Assembly (NCBI RefSeq): GCF_002101675.1 | Contig: NZ_LQOY01000197.1 | Span: 1-64,000 of the forward strand | Origin: Mycobacterium gordonae | GTDB lineage: Bacteria > Actinomycetota > Actinomycetes > Mycobacteriales > Mycobacteriaceae | Length of the DNA: 64,000 nt | Reading direction: 5' to 3' | Shown here: positions 16,432 to 25,806 of the stretch, in pieces | Layout: every line of letters starts with the position of its first letter | Numbering within the stretch: position 1 is the first letter of the stretch | Position numbers and translations under genes: made by a program | The notes under the pieces: model-generated | Told to the model about the DNA's origin: nothing | Databases searched by the model: none | Seen by the model: the letters and a program-made list of their open reading frames with translations, nothing else

Positions 16432-18294
16432 ATGAGTGCACCGCCGGTACGACCCAGCCCGCCAAAGACACCGCCTACCTCTTCGAGGAACAACGTCGCC
16501 AAACCGCGCAAGACGGCGGCCAACCCGTCGCCTTCGGCGGTGCCGGCCAGTGCGGCGTTGACGACCGAGGACGCGACTGCGCGCCAACGCACGAAACGCC
16601 CTGAGATCACCGACGGCACCGGGCAGGTGCAAAACGTCGGGCTGGATCAGTTGATGGCCCAGGCCGCCGATCAGCAGAACCGCTTCCTTCCCGGGTCGGA
16701 GTTCCTCAAGGCGTTGGGCGGGCTGGCCAAGCGTCCCGGACACGTCGTCGGGCACACCGCCGCGGTGGCCGCCGACTTGGCGAAGGTCGTCACCGGCGAA
16801 TCGGACCGCGTGCCGGCCAAAGGCGACTCCCGCTTCCGCGACCCCGCCTGGAAACAGAGCTGGCTGTTCCGGCGGATCTGTCAGGGTTACTTGAGTATCA
16901 GCGACTTCGTCCGTGCGCTGGCCGATGAGCCAGACTTGGAATGGGCCGACCATGAACGGCTTGCCCTCGTGGTCGACAACATCCTCGACGCACTGGCGCC
17001 GACGAATTTTCCGCTGACCAATCCCACGGTGTGGAAGACCACGATCGACCGCGGCGGGGAGAACTTCGTCGCCGGTGCCCGCGCTGCGGTGCGGGATGCC
17101 CGCTCGCCGGTCAAGCTACCCGCCAACGTCGACACCACCCCCTTCCGAGTGGGTGAGACGCTCGCGGCTTCACCCGGCGCAGTGGTCCACCGCGCGAAGC
17201 GTTTCGAACTCATCCAGTACCAACCGCGCACCAAGCAGGTCGTCAAGACGCCGGTACTGCTGATTCCGCCGATGATCAGCAAGTTCTACGTCGTCGATCT
17301 CTCGCCGGGCAAGAGCATGGTCGAGTTCCTGGGCGATCATGAGCTACAACCCTTTGCGCTGTCTTGGGCCAACCCAGGGCGCGACGACGCGGCGTGGAAT
17401 TTGGACGATTACGTGGGATCCATCGTCGAGGCCATCGAGACCACCCGCGAGGTCACCGGTGCCGACGCGGTGCACGTCGTTGGGTTCTGCGCCGGCGGTA
17501 TCGCCACCACCACCGCCGTAGCGCACCTAGCCGCCCTCGGCCGCATCGACCACGTTGCGACGTTGAGTCTGATGGTCACCGTGCTCGACGTCCGCCGCGG
17601 CGGCCCCGTGTTGTCGGTCGCCTCCCCCGACATGGCCAACGCCGCCAAGGCCAAGGTCAAACGCAAGGGATACCTCGCCGGCACCGAGTTGGCCCGTACC
17701 TTCGCGTGGCTGCGGCCCAACGACATGATCTGGAACAACTTCGTCAACAACTACTACCTGGGCAATAAGCCGCCGGCATTCGATTTGCTGTATTGGAACC
17801 AGGATTCGATGAACATGCCGGCCGCGCTGCACGGCGATCTGATGGAAATCGGACTTTCCAACCCGCTCGTCAAACCCGGCGCGCTCACCGTGCTGGGTAC
17901 GCCGATCGACCTGACTCAGATCACCTGCGACGCCTACGTCGCCGGCGGCGAGACCGATCACCTCACCCCCTGGCCGAGCTGCTATCGCAGCGTGGCCATG
18001 CTCGGCGGCGAAACCCGCTTCGCGCTGTCGACCAGCGGACACATCGCTGCGGTCATCCACCCCCCGGGAAACCCCAAGTCGTCATACCGCCTCGGCGACG
18101 AATCGTGCGCCACCCCCGAGGAATGGCTGCAGTCGGCGCAGATGCACAAAGGTACGTGGTGGCAGGACTGGGCACCATGGCTGGTGCAGCGGGGCGGTGA
18201 AAGGGTCGCTGCCCCAGCCCATCTCGGTAACGACGACTACCCGCCGCTAACACCCGCGCCGGGCACCTACGTCCTCAAACAGTCGCGAGGTTGA
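16432..18294 (+). CDS. phaC: Poly(3-hydroxyalkanoate) synthase
   Basis: A 620-residue PHA synthase polymerising (R)-3-hydroxyacyl-CoA on granules. The nucleophile elbow is GFCAGG with Cys353 in place of the lipase serine, which defines the family. The remaining triad is Asp509 (GGETDHLTPW) and His537 (TSGHIAAVIHPP). The first 60 residues are rich in Pro, Ser, Thr and basic residues and look disordered, unlike the helical N-domain that follows from about residue 68. The length suits class I/II enzymes that work without PhaE or PhaR. It overlaps the MaoC hydratase gene downstream, so precursor supply and polymerisation appear co-expressed. No phasin gene is visible nearby. Confidence 0.93.
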   Translation: MSAPPVRPSPPKTPPTSSRNNVAKPRKTAANPSPSAVPASAALTTEDATARQRTKRPEITDGTGQVQNVGLDQLMAQAADQQNRFLPGSEFLKALGGLAKRPGHVVGHTAAVAADLAKVVTGESDRVPAKGDSRFRDPAWKQSWLFRRICQGYLSISDFVRALADEPDLEWADHERLALVVDNILDALAPTNFPLTNPTVWKTTIDRGGENFVAGARAAVRDARSPVKLPANVDTTPFRVGETLAASPGAVVHRAKRFELIQYQPRTKQVVKTPVLLIPPMISKFYVVDLSPGKSMVEFLGDHELQPFALSWANPGRDDAAWNLDDYVGSIVEAIETTREVTGADAVHVVGFCAGGIATTTAVAHLAALGRIDHVATLSLMVTVLDVRRGGPVLSVASPDMANAAKAKVKRKGYLAGTELARTFAWLRPNDMIWNNFVNNYYLGNKPPAFDLLYWNQDSMNMPAALHGDLMEIGLSNPLVKPGALTVLGTPIDLTQITCDAYVAGGETDHLTPWPSCYRSVAMLGGETRFALSTSGHIAAVIHPPGNPKSSYRLGDESCATPEEWLQSAQMHKGTWWQDWAPWLVQRGGERVAAPAHLGNDDYPPLTPAPGTYVLKQSRG

Positions 18295-19160
18295 GGCCGG
18301 TGCCCATCGATGTCGACAAGGTCCTTGGGGCCCACCTTCCGGAGCGACGCACTACGTGGAGCGAGACCGACGTAATCCTCTACCACTTGGGCCTGGGCGC
18401 CGGCGCAACGCCGACAGATCCGGGCGAACTCGCCTACACCTACGAAGGCGCACTGAAGGTTCTGCCCTCCTACGGCGTCATCCCGGCGGTTCCGATGCTG
18501 CCTGACATGCTCAACCTGCCGGGCATGGACGTCGACCTGACCCGCCTGCTGCACGGCGAACAGGAACTCCAACTTCATGGGGTGCTTCCGGTCGCTGCCG
18601 AGGTGTGCACGTCGGCCACCATCAGCGACGTCTCCGACAAGGGCAGCGGCGCCTTGGTGGTGCTGGAAGCGGTCACCCGTGACGCACATAGCGCGCAACC
18701 GTTGTGCACCAACCGATTCAGCGCGTTCGTGCGCGGCGAGGGTGGCTTCGGCCGGCCTGCGTCGCGCCCCTCCCCTATTGTGCCCGAAAAGCCAAAGCGG
18801 GCAGCCGATGTCGAGATCGCCTGCACAACGTTGCCGCAGCAGGCGCTGCTCTACCGGCTGTCCGGGGACATGAACCCGATCCACGCCGACCCGGACTTCG
18901 CCCGTCGCGGTGGCTTTCATCAACCCATCCTGCACGGATTGTGCAGCTACGGGATCGTCTGCAAAGCCGTTGTCGACGGAGTGCTCGGCGGCGACGTCAG
19001 CCGGGTCTTGAGTTATCGTGCCCGTTTCGCCGGCGTGGTCTATCCCGGTGAGACGGTCGTCGCCCGCATGTGGGAAGTGGACGGCGCCGTCCTCGTCGAT
19101 GCGGTGTGCAAAGACCGCGACACCGCGGTGTTGTCCCATGCAGTCGTCGAGGTGCGCTGA
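18291..19160 (+). CDS. MaoC-type (R)-specific 2-enoyl-CoA hydratase
   Basis: A double-hotdog hydratase-2 of about 286-289 residues. The C-terminal catalytic motif LSGDMNPIHADPDFARRGGF (about 190-210) holds the Asp and His of the hydratase-2 family. The N-terminal hotdog holds VLPSYGVIPAVPML and the tunnel residues. It resembles the HtdX/HtdY group of M. tuberculosis and fungal or mammalian multifunctional-enzyme hydratase 2. It converts trans-2-enoyl-CoA into (R)-3-hydroxyacyl-CoA, the substrate of PhaC. The start is either TTG 18291, overlapping the phaC stop by four bases, or GTG 18300; either implies translational coupling. Convergent with the LuxR gene. Confidence 0.9.
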   Translation: MRPVPIDVDKVLGAHLPERRTTWSETDVILYHLGLGAGATPTDPGELAYTYEGALKVLPSYGVIPAVPMLPDMLNLPGMDVDLTRLLHGEQELQLHGVLPVAAEVCTSATISDVSDKGSGALVVLEAVTRDAHSAQPLCTNRFSAFVRGEGGFGRPASRPSPIVPEKPKRAADVEIACTTLPQQALLYRLSGDMNPIHADPDFARRGGFHQPILHGLCSYGIVCKAVVDGVLGGDVSRVLSYRARFAGVVYPGETVVARMWEVDGAVLVDAVCKDRDTAVLSHAVVEVR

Positions 19161-19183
19161 TCCGCCGGCGACTCACCGTGGCG

Positions 19184-20497
19184 TTAGTACCCGCGGCCGG
19201 GTGTTCGGCGTTGGGCGGCGGGCGTTGCTCCGTGCACCGCGGCCATCCGCATGTAGCGGAATACCGCTTCGGCACGGTTGGAGGCCTTCAGCTTTCGCAG
19301 GATGTGCTTCACGTGGGTTTTCACAGTGCCTTCGGAGATGACTAGGTGGGTGGCGATCGCGCCGTTGCTCATGCCCTGGGCCATCAACGACACCACCTCG
19401 ATTTCGCGCCGCGACAGCAGGATCTCGATACTGGTATCGGCCGCCAAGGACGCAGCCACCGGCGGGCATGCTGCGTCAGACGCAGCCTGCGGGCGACCCA
19501 GCATCGCCTCGACGGTGCACAGATCGTCCGCCGCCGAAGCTATCCCGCGGGCCAGACGTTGAATTTCATTGCGCGCCGCGCGAAGTCGTTCGCTGAGCAT
19601 CGTGCGGTGGTAGGCGAAGCCGAATCCCACGGCGAACATCCACAACACCGCCAGATCGTCCTCGTCGACGTGTCGCCGGCTGTTGTAGCAGTCGGCGTGC
19701 AACAACCCGATGATGCGGCCGTCCGGCATGATCGGCGCGGCCACGTAGGACCGCGACAACGACGCCTGACCGATGGCCGCGTTGGTACGCGGATCGTGCT
19801 GCGCGTCCCCGACGAGGACAGGGGCACGGCGGCGCATGATCTCACTCTCGATCAGCAGATGGTCGATGTGCACGGGATGATCGCGGCCCACACGCGCGAT
19901 GTCGCTGGCCCATTCAGGGTCGGACTTGACGTGCACGCCTTCCACCCACCATGTCGATTCCTCGACGCGGGAGATGATGGCCCGGTCGAATCCGCAGCGG
20001 CACAACTCAGTCGGTGCGCGCTCGAGCATCTGCTCGATCGAATCGATGCCATGCAGCCGCGACAAGGCGTTGCGCACGGCGGCGTAGCGGTCGTTCTTCT
20101 GCTGGACCTGTGCCTGAGCCACTTCGACCTGCAGCGCACCGATCTCGGTCATCAGCTCGATCAGCCGCATTGCCGCCGGCGTGATCACCGGCAACGCAGG
20201 TTCGCAACCCAACTTGGCCAGTTGGTCGTAGGCGCGGGTCAGAGCTGCCTGAATCCGGCCGAAGTTGCGATCGATGTTGGCAGCCGCGTCCACGCTGCCC
20301 GCGCCGGGAACTAGATCGCCGAAGCGGTGCAGCGCCGCGACGACCCGATCGCGCAGCGCCGAGTCGCGCAGGGGTTCGCCGATTTGAGTCCACACATCGC
20401 CGTCTGGCACACGGATCGGGCGAACCGGCGGCGAGTCGTCGGCGCTGGAAGTTGGGCCATCGAGGGCCGCTGCCAAGTCGATCGTGGCGGTAGTCAT
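19184..20497 (-). CDS. GAF domain-containing LuxR family transcriptional regulator
   Basis: A 437-residue regulator. The central region (about 130-310) is GAF-like: RYAAVRNALSRLHGIDSIEQ and YVAAPIMPDGRIIGLLHADC. The C-terminus (about 365-425) is a LuxR/FixJ helix-turn-helix: LSRREIEVVSLMAQGMSNGAIA then VKTHVKHILRKLKASNRAEA. No phosphoreceiver domain is present, so it probably senses a small molecule through the GAF domain. It sits between the PHA pair and a PucR regulator in the middle of the catabolic genes, and is a likely controller of one of them. Confidence 0.88.
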   Translation of the reverse strand: MTTATIDLAAALDGPTSSADDSPPVRPIRVPDGDVWTQIGEPLRDSALRDRVVAALHRFGDLVPGAGSVDAAANIDRNFGRIQAALTRAYDQLAKLGCEPALPVITPAAMRLIELMTEIGALQVEVAQAQVQQKNDRYAAVRNALSRLHGIDSIEQMLERAPTELCRCGFDRAIISRVEESTWWVEGVHVKSDPEWASDIARVGRDHPVHIDHLLIESEIMRRRAPVLVGDAQHDPRTNAAIGQASLSRSYVAAPIMPDGRIIGLLHADCYNSRRHVDEDDLAVLWMFAVGFGFAYHRTMLSERLRAARNEIQRLARGIASAADDLCTVEAMLGRPQAASDAACPPVAASLAADTSIEILLSRREIEVVSLMAQGMSNGAIATHLVISEGTVKTHVKHILRKLKASNRAEAVFRYMRMAAVHGATPAAQRRTPGRGY

Positions 20498-20575
20498 ATT
20501 TACAAAGCTAAAGAGGCGCAGGTCACCGCAACATGTAAGCGGCTTCCAAATCCGTCTGCGACCTCTGGAACGGGA

Positions 20576-21865
20576 CTACAGCGCCGAAGCCGGTCGCGCA
20601 CGATCGGGCAGGCCGGCACTGGCCAGCGCACCGGGGCTCAAATTGCGACTGGCCTCGGCCAGGCGCAACGCGACCTCCAGCTCCAATCGCCGCTCGTTGA
20701 GCGGCCGGCCGAGCAGCTCCTTGGCCTGCTGAACGCGGTACATGACGGTGTTCTGGTGCACACCAAGCCGCTCGGCGGTGCGACCCCAACTTTGGCCCTC
20801 TTCGAAATAGGCGGTCAATGTCGCACGCAACCGGCGGTTGCGCTCGGAGTCCGAGCTCAACTCGCCGAGCTCGGCCCTGACGAATACTCCTGCCGCCGAC
20901 AGGTCCCGCGTCACCAGCGCGTCTAAGGCGACGTCGCGGTGCACGGTCACCGTGCCTGGCGGGAGGGAGAACACGCCGCTCATGCGTCGCCCGTCCCGAG
21001 CCTGCCGATGGGACTGCACGAAGCCATCCAGCCCATGCCCGACCCCGCCGACGGCCGCCATCAACGGCATGTCGACATGCATCCCCTCGGGCAGCAAGTC
21101 GGTGACCACCGGGCCGCTGGTCCACGCCCACACCATCGACGCACCGCCGGGCACGACCAGCAACTCAATGCCCTTGAGGTGCCGCGCGACCTCGGCCGCA
21201 GCCCGTTTGAGCGCCTGCAGCGGAGGCTTGTCCGGACTGTGCGGGTCGGACCACACCACCACCGCGACGTGGGGCCGGTCGAGGTTGTATTCCAGCGCGG
21301 CACTGCTCACGTGCGGGTCGACGGGTCGCCCCGACACGATCGCCGTCACCAATTCCGCTCGTAACGAATCCGCACCGCGCACCCACAGTTCGCGTTCCCG
21401 CGCGTAGTGGTCGACGAGATCGCCGGACACCTTCTCGCAGTAGCGAAACAGGTACTCCGACGCCGCATTGGTCAATTGCCACTTCGCCTTTTCGGATACG
21501 CCCAGGTGATACACGGCCTCCCTGAGCGCGGCGTCACACAACCCGAGGCCGATGACGTAGCACCGCGGAATCGCCGCGACCGCGATACCCCGCTGCGCCA
21601 ACGTCGAGACCCAGTTCAAGGTCGGTTCGGGTGCTTGGGCTGAGTCCGCCGACTCGGCGGCGGCAAACCCGCGCAAGACCGCGTACACGTTGCTCATCGC
21701 GGCTTCGACAGTGAGTTGCTCCAGGTCCCTGTCTTCGGTGTCACGCAGTTCTGCAATCACCTGGACCGCCCGCAACCCGATGCGCTCGGCCAGGTCAGTG
21801 ACGTCGACCTTCGCGGCCACCGCTGCGGCGTCCTCAGGTGTAATGCGCACCGAGTCCTGAGCCAC
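20576..21865 (-). CDS. PucR family transcriptional regulator
   Basis: A 429-residue PucR/CdaR-type activator. The N-terminal half resembles the RsbRD-like helical domain, the middle (about 190-310) resembles the PucR GGDEF-like domain, and the C-terminal HTH_30 domain (about 350-405) contains TLTAYFEEGQSWGRTAERLG, HQNTVMYRVQQAKELLG and LELEVALRLAEA. Such regulators respond to catabolic metabolites. It lies just downstream of the oxygenase/P450/alcohol dehydrogenase genes on the same strand, 80 bases from adh. A second gene of the same architecture begins at 32674, so the cluster is bracketed by PucR regulators. Confidence 0.9.
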   Translation of the reverse strand: MAQDSVRITPEDAAAVAAKVDVTDLAERIGLRAVQVIAELRDTEDRDLEQLTVEAAMSNVYAVLRGFAAAESADSAQAPEPTLNWVSTLAQRGIAVAAIPRCYVIGLGLCDAALREAVYHLGVSEKAKWQLTNAASEYLFRYCEKVSGDLVDHYARERELWVRGADSLRAELVTAIVSGRPVDPHVSSAALEYNLDRPHVAVVVWSDPHSPDKPPLQALKRAAAEVARHLKGIELLVVPGGASMVWAWTSGPVVTDLLPEGMHVDMPLMAAVGGVGHGLDGFVQSHRQARDGRRMSGVFSLPPGTVTVHRDVALDALVTRDLSAAGVFVRAELGELSSDSERNRRLRATLTAYFEEGQSWGRTAERLGVHQNTVMYRVQQAKELLGRPLNERRLELEVALRLAEASRNLSPGALASAGLPDRARPASAL

Positions 21866-21945
21866 CTACGCCTCCCGGCGGGTATTCCGACGAGCAGACC
21901 GTAGCATCGCGGCACGCTCTTCCACGCCGACAATGGCATGTTTGA

Positions 21946-23094
21946 TCAGTCGAACACCACGACCGGTTTGACGACATCGCCGCCGACCGCGGCGTCGATA
22001 GCCTCGTTGATCTTTTCGAAGGGGAATGTCTCGATCAACCTGTCGAACGGGAACTTCCCGTCGCGGTACAGCTGAATCAGGGCGGGCACGAAGGTTTGGG
22101 GGTCCGCGTCGCCCTCGATAACGCCGGACAGGCGCCGGCCCAGCAGTAGGTGCCCTTGGTCGATCGTGATGTCGTGCTGCAGTCCCTGGAATCCAACGGT
22201 GACGCAGTGCCCCGGTGAGCGCAGGATTTCGAGCGCTTGACGGATGACGGTGTTGTTGCCGACCGCGTCCAGCGAGCAATCGATGCCATTCGGCACCGCA
22301 TTCATCACATCCCACACCAGGTCCTTGGTGTTGGCGGGGTTGAAGACGGCCGTGGCCCCCAGCGCCGCGGCCGTCGCCAGTCGGGACGGGTTGAGATCCA
22401 CGGCGATGATGTGTTCGCAGCCGAGCGCCTTGGCGGCCATGACCGCGGCCAGGCCGACCGCACCGAGACCGAAGACCGCCAGACTCTGGCCGCGCTCGGG
22501 TCGCAGCACGTTCATCACCGCACCTGCACCGGTCTGCAGGCCGCAGCCCAACGGACCCAGCAGCGCCAGCGGGAGATCGTCCGGCACCTTGACGGCGTTG
22601 TGCGCGCTGGTGATTGCCAGGCTGGCGAAGGAGGACTGGCCGAACCAGTTGCCGTGCACTTCCTCTTCGCCGGCGCGCAGGGTGACGGTGCCGTCGAGTC
22701 GTTCACCGAAGTAGTTCAGCGGGGCGAACAGTTCGCAGTAGGCGGGCGTCTTCTTGCAGTTGGCACACTCGTTGCAGTAGGCGAAGCTGAGCACCACGTG
22801 GTCACCCGGGACCAGGGTGGTGACTGCGGCTCCGACCGCTTCGACTGTCCCTGCGCCTTCGTGGCCGAGGACGGCGGGCAACGGTAATGGCACCATGCCG
22901 TTGGCGGCGGAGATGTCAGTGTGGCAGATGCCGACGCCGGCGATGCGCACCAGCACCTCGTCGTCTGCCAACTCGGCAAGCTCCACATCCTCGACCGATA
23001 GCGGTTGGCCTTCTTCGCGCAGGATCGCCGCACGTGCCGTGCGGGTGCCCGGATAGGCTGCGGCCGAACAGATGTCGGCGGTGGCGTCTATCAA
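21946..23094 (-). CDS. Zinc-dependent aryl/allyl-type alcohol dehydrogenase
   Basis: A 382-residue zinc alcohol dehydrogenase. Catalytic zinc ligands are Cys57 (GICHTD), His78-Glu79 (GHEGAG) and a Cys in LGPLGCGLQTGAG. Structural zinc ligands Cys107, 110, 113 and 120 are all present. The Rossmann motif is VFGLGAVGLAAVMAA and VDLNPSRLA carries the NAD-preferring Asp. The overall pattern is that of benzyl-alcohol/geraniol dehydrogenases. The start is TTG 23094 with AGGAG six bases upstream; a nearby ATG is in the wrong frame. Last gene of a seven-gene minus-strand set. It likely oxidises the alcohol made by the upstream oxygenases to an aldehyde. Confidence 0.92.
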   Translation of the reverse strand: MIDATADICSAAAYPGTRTARAAILREEGQPLSVEDVELAELADDEVLVRIAGVGICHTDISAANGMVPLPLPAVLGHEGAGTVEAVGAAVTTLVPGDHVVLSFAYCNECANCKKTPAYCELFAPLNYFGERLDGTVTLRAGEEEVHGNWFGQSSFASLAITSAHNAVKVPDDLPLALLGPLGCGLQTGAGAVMNVLRPERGQSLAVFGLGAVGLAAVMAAKALGCEHIIAVDLNPSRLATAAALGATAVFNPANTKDLVWDVMNAVPNGIDCSLDAVGNNTVIRQALEILRSPGHCVTVGFQGLQHDITIDQGHLLLGRRLSGVIEGDADPQTFVPALIQLYRDGKFPFDRLIETFPFEKINEAIDAAVGGDVVKPVVVFD

Positions 23095-23121
23095 CGCATT
23101 CTCCTGAAGCTTGGGGGCGGG

Positions 23122-23520
23122 TCAGAGGGCAGCGTCTTTTTCGGCCACCAGGTCGCGGTAGACCGGGAACAGCGGCTTGGTCAGCGGCACCAGCTTGAGG
23201 ATCTTGTTGACCGGGCCTTTTGCCTTGACCTGTCCCTTGGCCAGGCCGACGCCAAGGTTGTATTCGCCGCGCCAAAACTTGTTGCCGATGTCGGCCGGCA
23301 TGTACAGCTTGACGTCAGCCTCGCCGTCATCGGCGCCCTCGGCGACTTCGATGGCCGGTTCGCGCAGGTGGACGGTCATCGAGGCGTCTGGATCGGTGTA
23401 ATAGATCTGTAGGTCGATGTCGGCGGCCTTGAGCTTGGAGCCGACCTCGGTGTCGTTGGCGGCCCGGAAGACGCCTCCGAGGTATTCGTAGATCTCCTCG
23501 GCATTGGTGTAGTAACCCAT
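23122..23520 (-). CDS. SCP2 sterol-binding domain protein
   Basis: A 132-residue stand-alone SCP2-like domain: GGVFRAANDTEVGSKLKAAD at the N-terminus, then MTVHLREPAIEV, DVKLYMPADIGNKFWRGE and GPVNKILKLVPLTKPLFPVY. SCP2 domains bind acyl chains, sterols or acyl-CoA in a hydrophobic tunnel. It has no signal peptide and so is cytosolic. Placement between the P450 and alcohol dehydrogenase genes suggests that it carries a hydrophobic substrate or intermediate for them. ATG 23520 follows GAGAGGAATC, a good ribosome site. Ligand unknown. Confidence 0.88.
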   Translation of the reverse strand: MGYYTNAEEIYEYLGGVFRAANDTEVGSKLKAADIDLQIYYTDPDASMTVHLREPAIEVAEGADDGEADVKLYMPADIGNKFWRGEYNLGVGLAKGQVKAKGPVNKILKLVPLTKPLFPVYRDLVAEKDAAL

Positions 23521-23563
23521 GATTCCTCTCCTGCGGGTGTTGGTATCAACCGGCGGGCGCCGA

Positions 23564-24853
23564 TCAACGAGACGTAGGCGGTGTCCATTTCACGGGCAGC
23601 GCGTGCACGCCATGGATGAAGTTGTTGATCTGGAAGTCAGGTTCACCGGTCAGCGTGATATCCGGTATGCGCGTGTAGATCTCGGTGAGTACCGACCGCA
23701 GCATCTGTCGGCCGAGCGCGTTCCCGAGGCAGAAGTGCGGCCCACCGGCACCGAATCCCATGTGATCGTTCGGGGAGCGCAGGATGTTGAACTTCTCGGG
23801 TGCGTCGAACGCATCAGGATCACGGTTGGCCGAGCAGTACCACATCACTACGTGCTCGCCTTCCTTGATTTCGGTGTCACGGATCCGCACGTCCTCGGTG
23901 GCCGTGCGACGGAAGTGCATCACCGGAGTGCAGTAGCGGATGACTTCCTCGGCGGCCATGCCGACCCGGCCCTCGAGATCCTGCACGAGCAAGGCCTTCT
24001 GGTCGGGGTGCTGGGAGAAAAGGCGGACCGCGTGGGCGATGGAATGACGGGTGGTGTCGTTGGCTGCCGAACCAAGCAGGGAGAAGAACGCGGCGATCTC
24101 CCAGTCCTCGAGTTTCTGTCCCTCGAATTCCGCGTTGACGACCCAGCTCATCAGGTCGTCCTTGGGTTCTTTCTTGCGCTTCTCGGCTTGCGCCAGGGCG
24201 ATCTCCTGAATGCGTTCGGCTTCCTCAGCGTGGGTGGTCAACGCGTCACGGCCGAGGGCCATGCGTGGGTCGTCCCAGGCCAGCATGCGTTCGGCGGCCT
24301 CCATCACGATGTGCTGTTCTTCGCTGTCGCGATCCAGGCCGAAGAAGTGCGCAAAGATCCGTCCCGGAACGTATTTGGCGTAATCCTCGGAGAAGTTGCC
24401 CTCGCCGCGATCGATGATCTCGTCGAGGCGGTCCTTGGCATGGCAATCGATCCATTGGGTGAGCTTGCGGACGTTGCGGGGGGTGAAGGCCTGCTCGACG
24501 ATGCCCCGCAACTTGCGGTGCGCCTCGCCGTCCATCACCAGGAACGAGGCGGTGGCCGTGATCACGATTTCGGGCATGTCCTCCATGAGGACGCCCTTGC
24601 CGGAGCAGAAGAGCTTGGGATTGCGCGAGACGTAGCGGCAGTCGGCGTGCTTGGTCACCGACCAGAAGCCGGGGGTGTCGTCCTGAGGGGGCAGCAACGT
24701 GGACTCGTACGGCCGGTGATACGGGACAGGGTTTTCGTTGCGGAAACGGGCAAACGCCTTGTCGCGTGTTTCGAAATCCTGCGCCCAAAACGACCGGGCC
24801 GACAGGTCCAGGTCAGGGTCGGTAATCGTGGGATGGTCGGCAATTGCGGTCAT
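23564..24853 (-). CDS. Cytochrome P450
   Basis: A 429-residue P450 from ATG 24853. The I-helix has LLGSAANDTTRHS (about 270-282), the ExxR motif is AEEVIRYCTP, and the haem loop is FGAGGPHFCLGNALG (about 370-384). MDGEAHRKLRGIVEQAFTPR is the C-helix region. The overall look is that of actinobacterial fatty-acid/sterol-oxidising P450s. An alternative GTG at 24952 overlaps the SDR stop as GTGA, like other pairs in this window, and would add 33 low-complexity residues; neither start has a strong ribosome site. Neighbours (SCP2, alcohol dehydrogenase, Rieske system) point to hydroxylation of a hydrophobic compound. Confidence 0.92.
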   Translation of the reverse strand: MTAIADHPTITDPDLDLSARSFWAQDFETRDKAFARFRNENPVPYHRPYESTLLPPQDDTPGFWSVTKHADCRYVSRNPKLFCSGKGVLMEDMPEIVITATASFLVMDGEAHRKLRGIVEQAFTPRNVRKLTQWIDCHAKDRLDEIIDRGEGNFSEDYAKYVPGRIFAHFFGLDRDSEEQHIVMEAAERMLAWDDPRMALGRDALTTHAEEAERIQEIALAQAEKRKKEPKDDLMSWVVNAEFEGQKLEDWEIAAFFSLLGSAANDTTRHSIAHAVRLFSQHPDQKALLVQDLEGRVGMAAEEVIRYCTPVMHFRRTATEDVRIRDTEIKEGEHVVMWYCSANRDPDAFDAPEKFNILRSPNDHMGFGAGGPHFCLGNALGRQMLRSVLTEIYTRIPDITLTGEPDFQINNFIHGVHALPVKWTPPTSR

Positions 24854-24948
24854 GCCTAGAACGGTGCCATCGAGCAAACCGCTTGACGATCCGGCACTTG
24901 GGGCAACCGCATCTCTCGTTGGGGGTGCCATCGGAGAAGCGGCCGCAC

Positions 24949-25806
24949 TCACCGGACCTGCGGTGCCTGTCCGGCGGCCACCGATTGCGCCATCGCACGG
25001 TTGACGAGGCCCGAGCCCGACAACGCCAGTCCGCCGTCGACGACGATGCGCGCTCCGGTGACGAACGACGCCAAGGGCGACGCCAATACCACGGCCATCG
25101 CGCCGACCTCCTCGGCCGTTCCGTAGCGCCCCAGAGCGATGCTGTCGGTCCAGGCCTGCCGGCCGGCTTGGGCAGCAAGTCGCTTCATGCCTTCGGTGTC
25201 CTCGATCGGCCCGGGAACAATGACGTTGCTACGGATCCCCAGCGGACCCCACTCGATCGCCAAATGTCGCATCAGGCTGTCGATTCCAGCCTTGGCGGCA
25301 CCTACATGCGCCTGATAGAGGTAGGCACTGTCGGCTTGCCCCGCCGAAACGAACAACACGCTGCCGCGGGTCTGCTTGAGTTGATCGAACGCCGCCTGCG
25401 CGGCATGAAACGAGCCGACCAGGTCGATTTCGACCACCGTACGGAATCCCTTGCTGGACATCGATTCTGCGGATGACATGAAGTTGCCCGCCGCTCCGGC
25501 GACGACCGTGGACAACGGCCCAAGATCGGCCCCGGCATTCGCGACTGCCGCGGCAACCGCATCGGGATCGCGAACATCCGCCACTGCCGTGAAGACCCGC
25601 GCACCCAAACCGCGTAGTTCTTGCGCCGCGAGGTCCAACCGTTCTGGGGTACGGCCACAGATGGCGACGTTGGCACCCACTTGCGCGAAGCATCGAGCGA
25701 TTCCGAGGTTGATGCCGCTACCACCGCCGGTGATGAATACCGATGCTTCTTTGAGGAGGTCCGGCGCCAATAGCCTGCTGAGGCCGCTCCCGCGGGGGCC
25801 CGTCAC
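24949..25806 (-). CDS. SDR family, 2,4-dienoyl-CoA reductase-like
   Basis: A 285-residue SDR with the atypical glycine motif GGGSGINLGIA (about residues 27-37), which is characteristic of 2,4-dienoyl-CoA reductases. In the usual YxxxK position the sequence is AHVGAAKAGIDSLMRHLAIE: the Lys is kept but the Tyr is absent, again as in the dienoyl-CoA reductase group. VSAGQADSAYLYQ may supply the alternate Tyr. It would reduce a conjugated dienoyl- or enone-type thioester with NADPH. The GTG start overlaps the Rieske gene stop as GTGA, so it is part of the same transcript. Confidence 0.88.
   Translation of the reverse strand: MTGPRGSGLSRLLAPDLLKEASVFITGGGSGINLGIARCFAQVGANVAICGRTPERLDLAAQELRGLGARVFTAVADVRDPDAVAAAVANAGADLGPLSTVVAGAAGNFMSSAESMSSKGFRTVVEIDLVGSFHAAQAAFDQLKQTRGSVLFVSAGQADSAYLYQAHVGAAKAGIDSLMRHLAIEWGPLGIRSNVIVPGPIEDTEGMKRLAAQAGRQAWTDSIALGRYGTAEEVGAMAVVLASPLASFVTGARIVVDGGLALSGSGLVNRAMAQSVAAGQAPQVR

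Noticed and set aside
23519..24859. 446-codon plus-strand open frame
   Set aside because: It lies opposite a P450 with all family motifs; such antisense frames are expected in high-G+C DNA.
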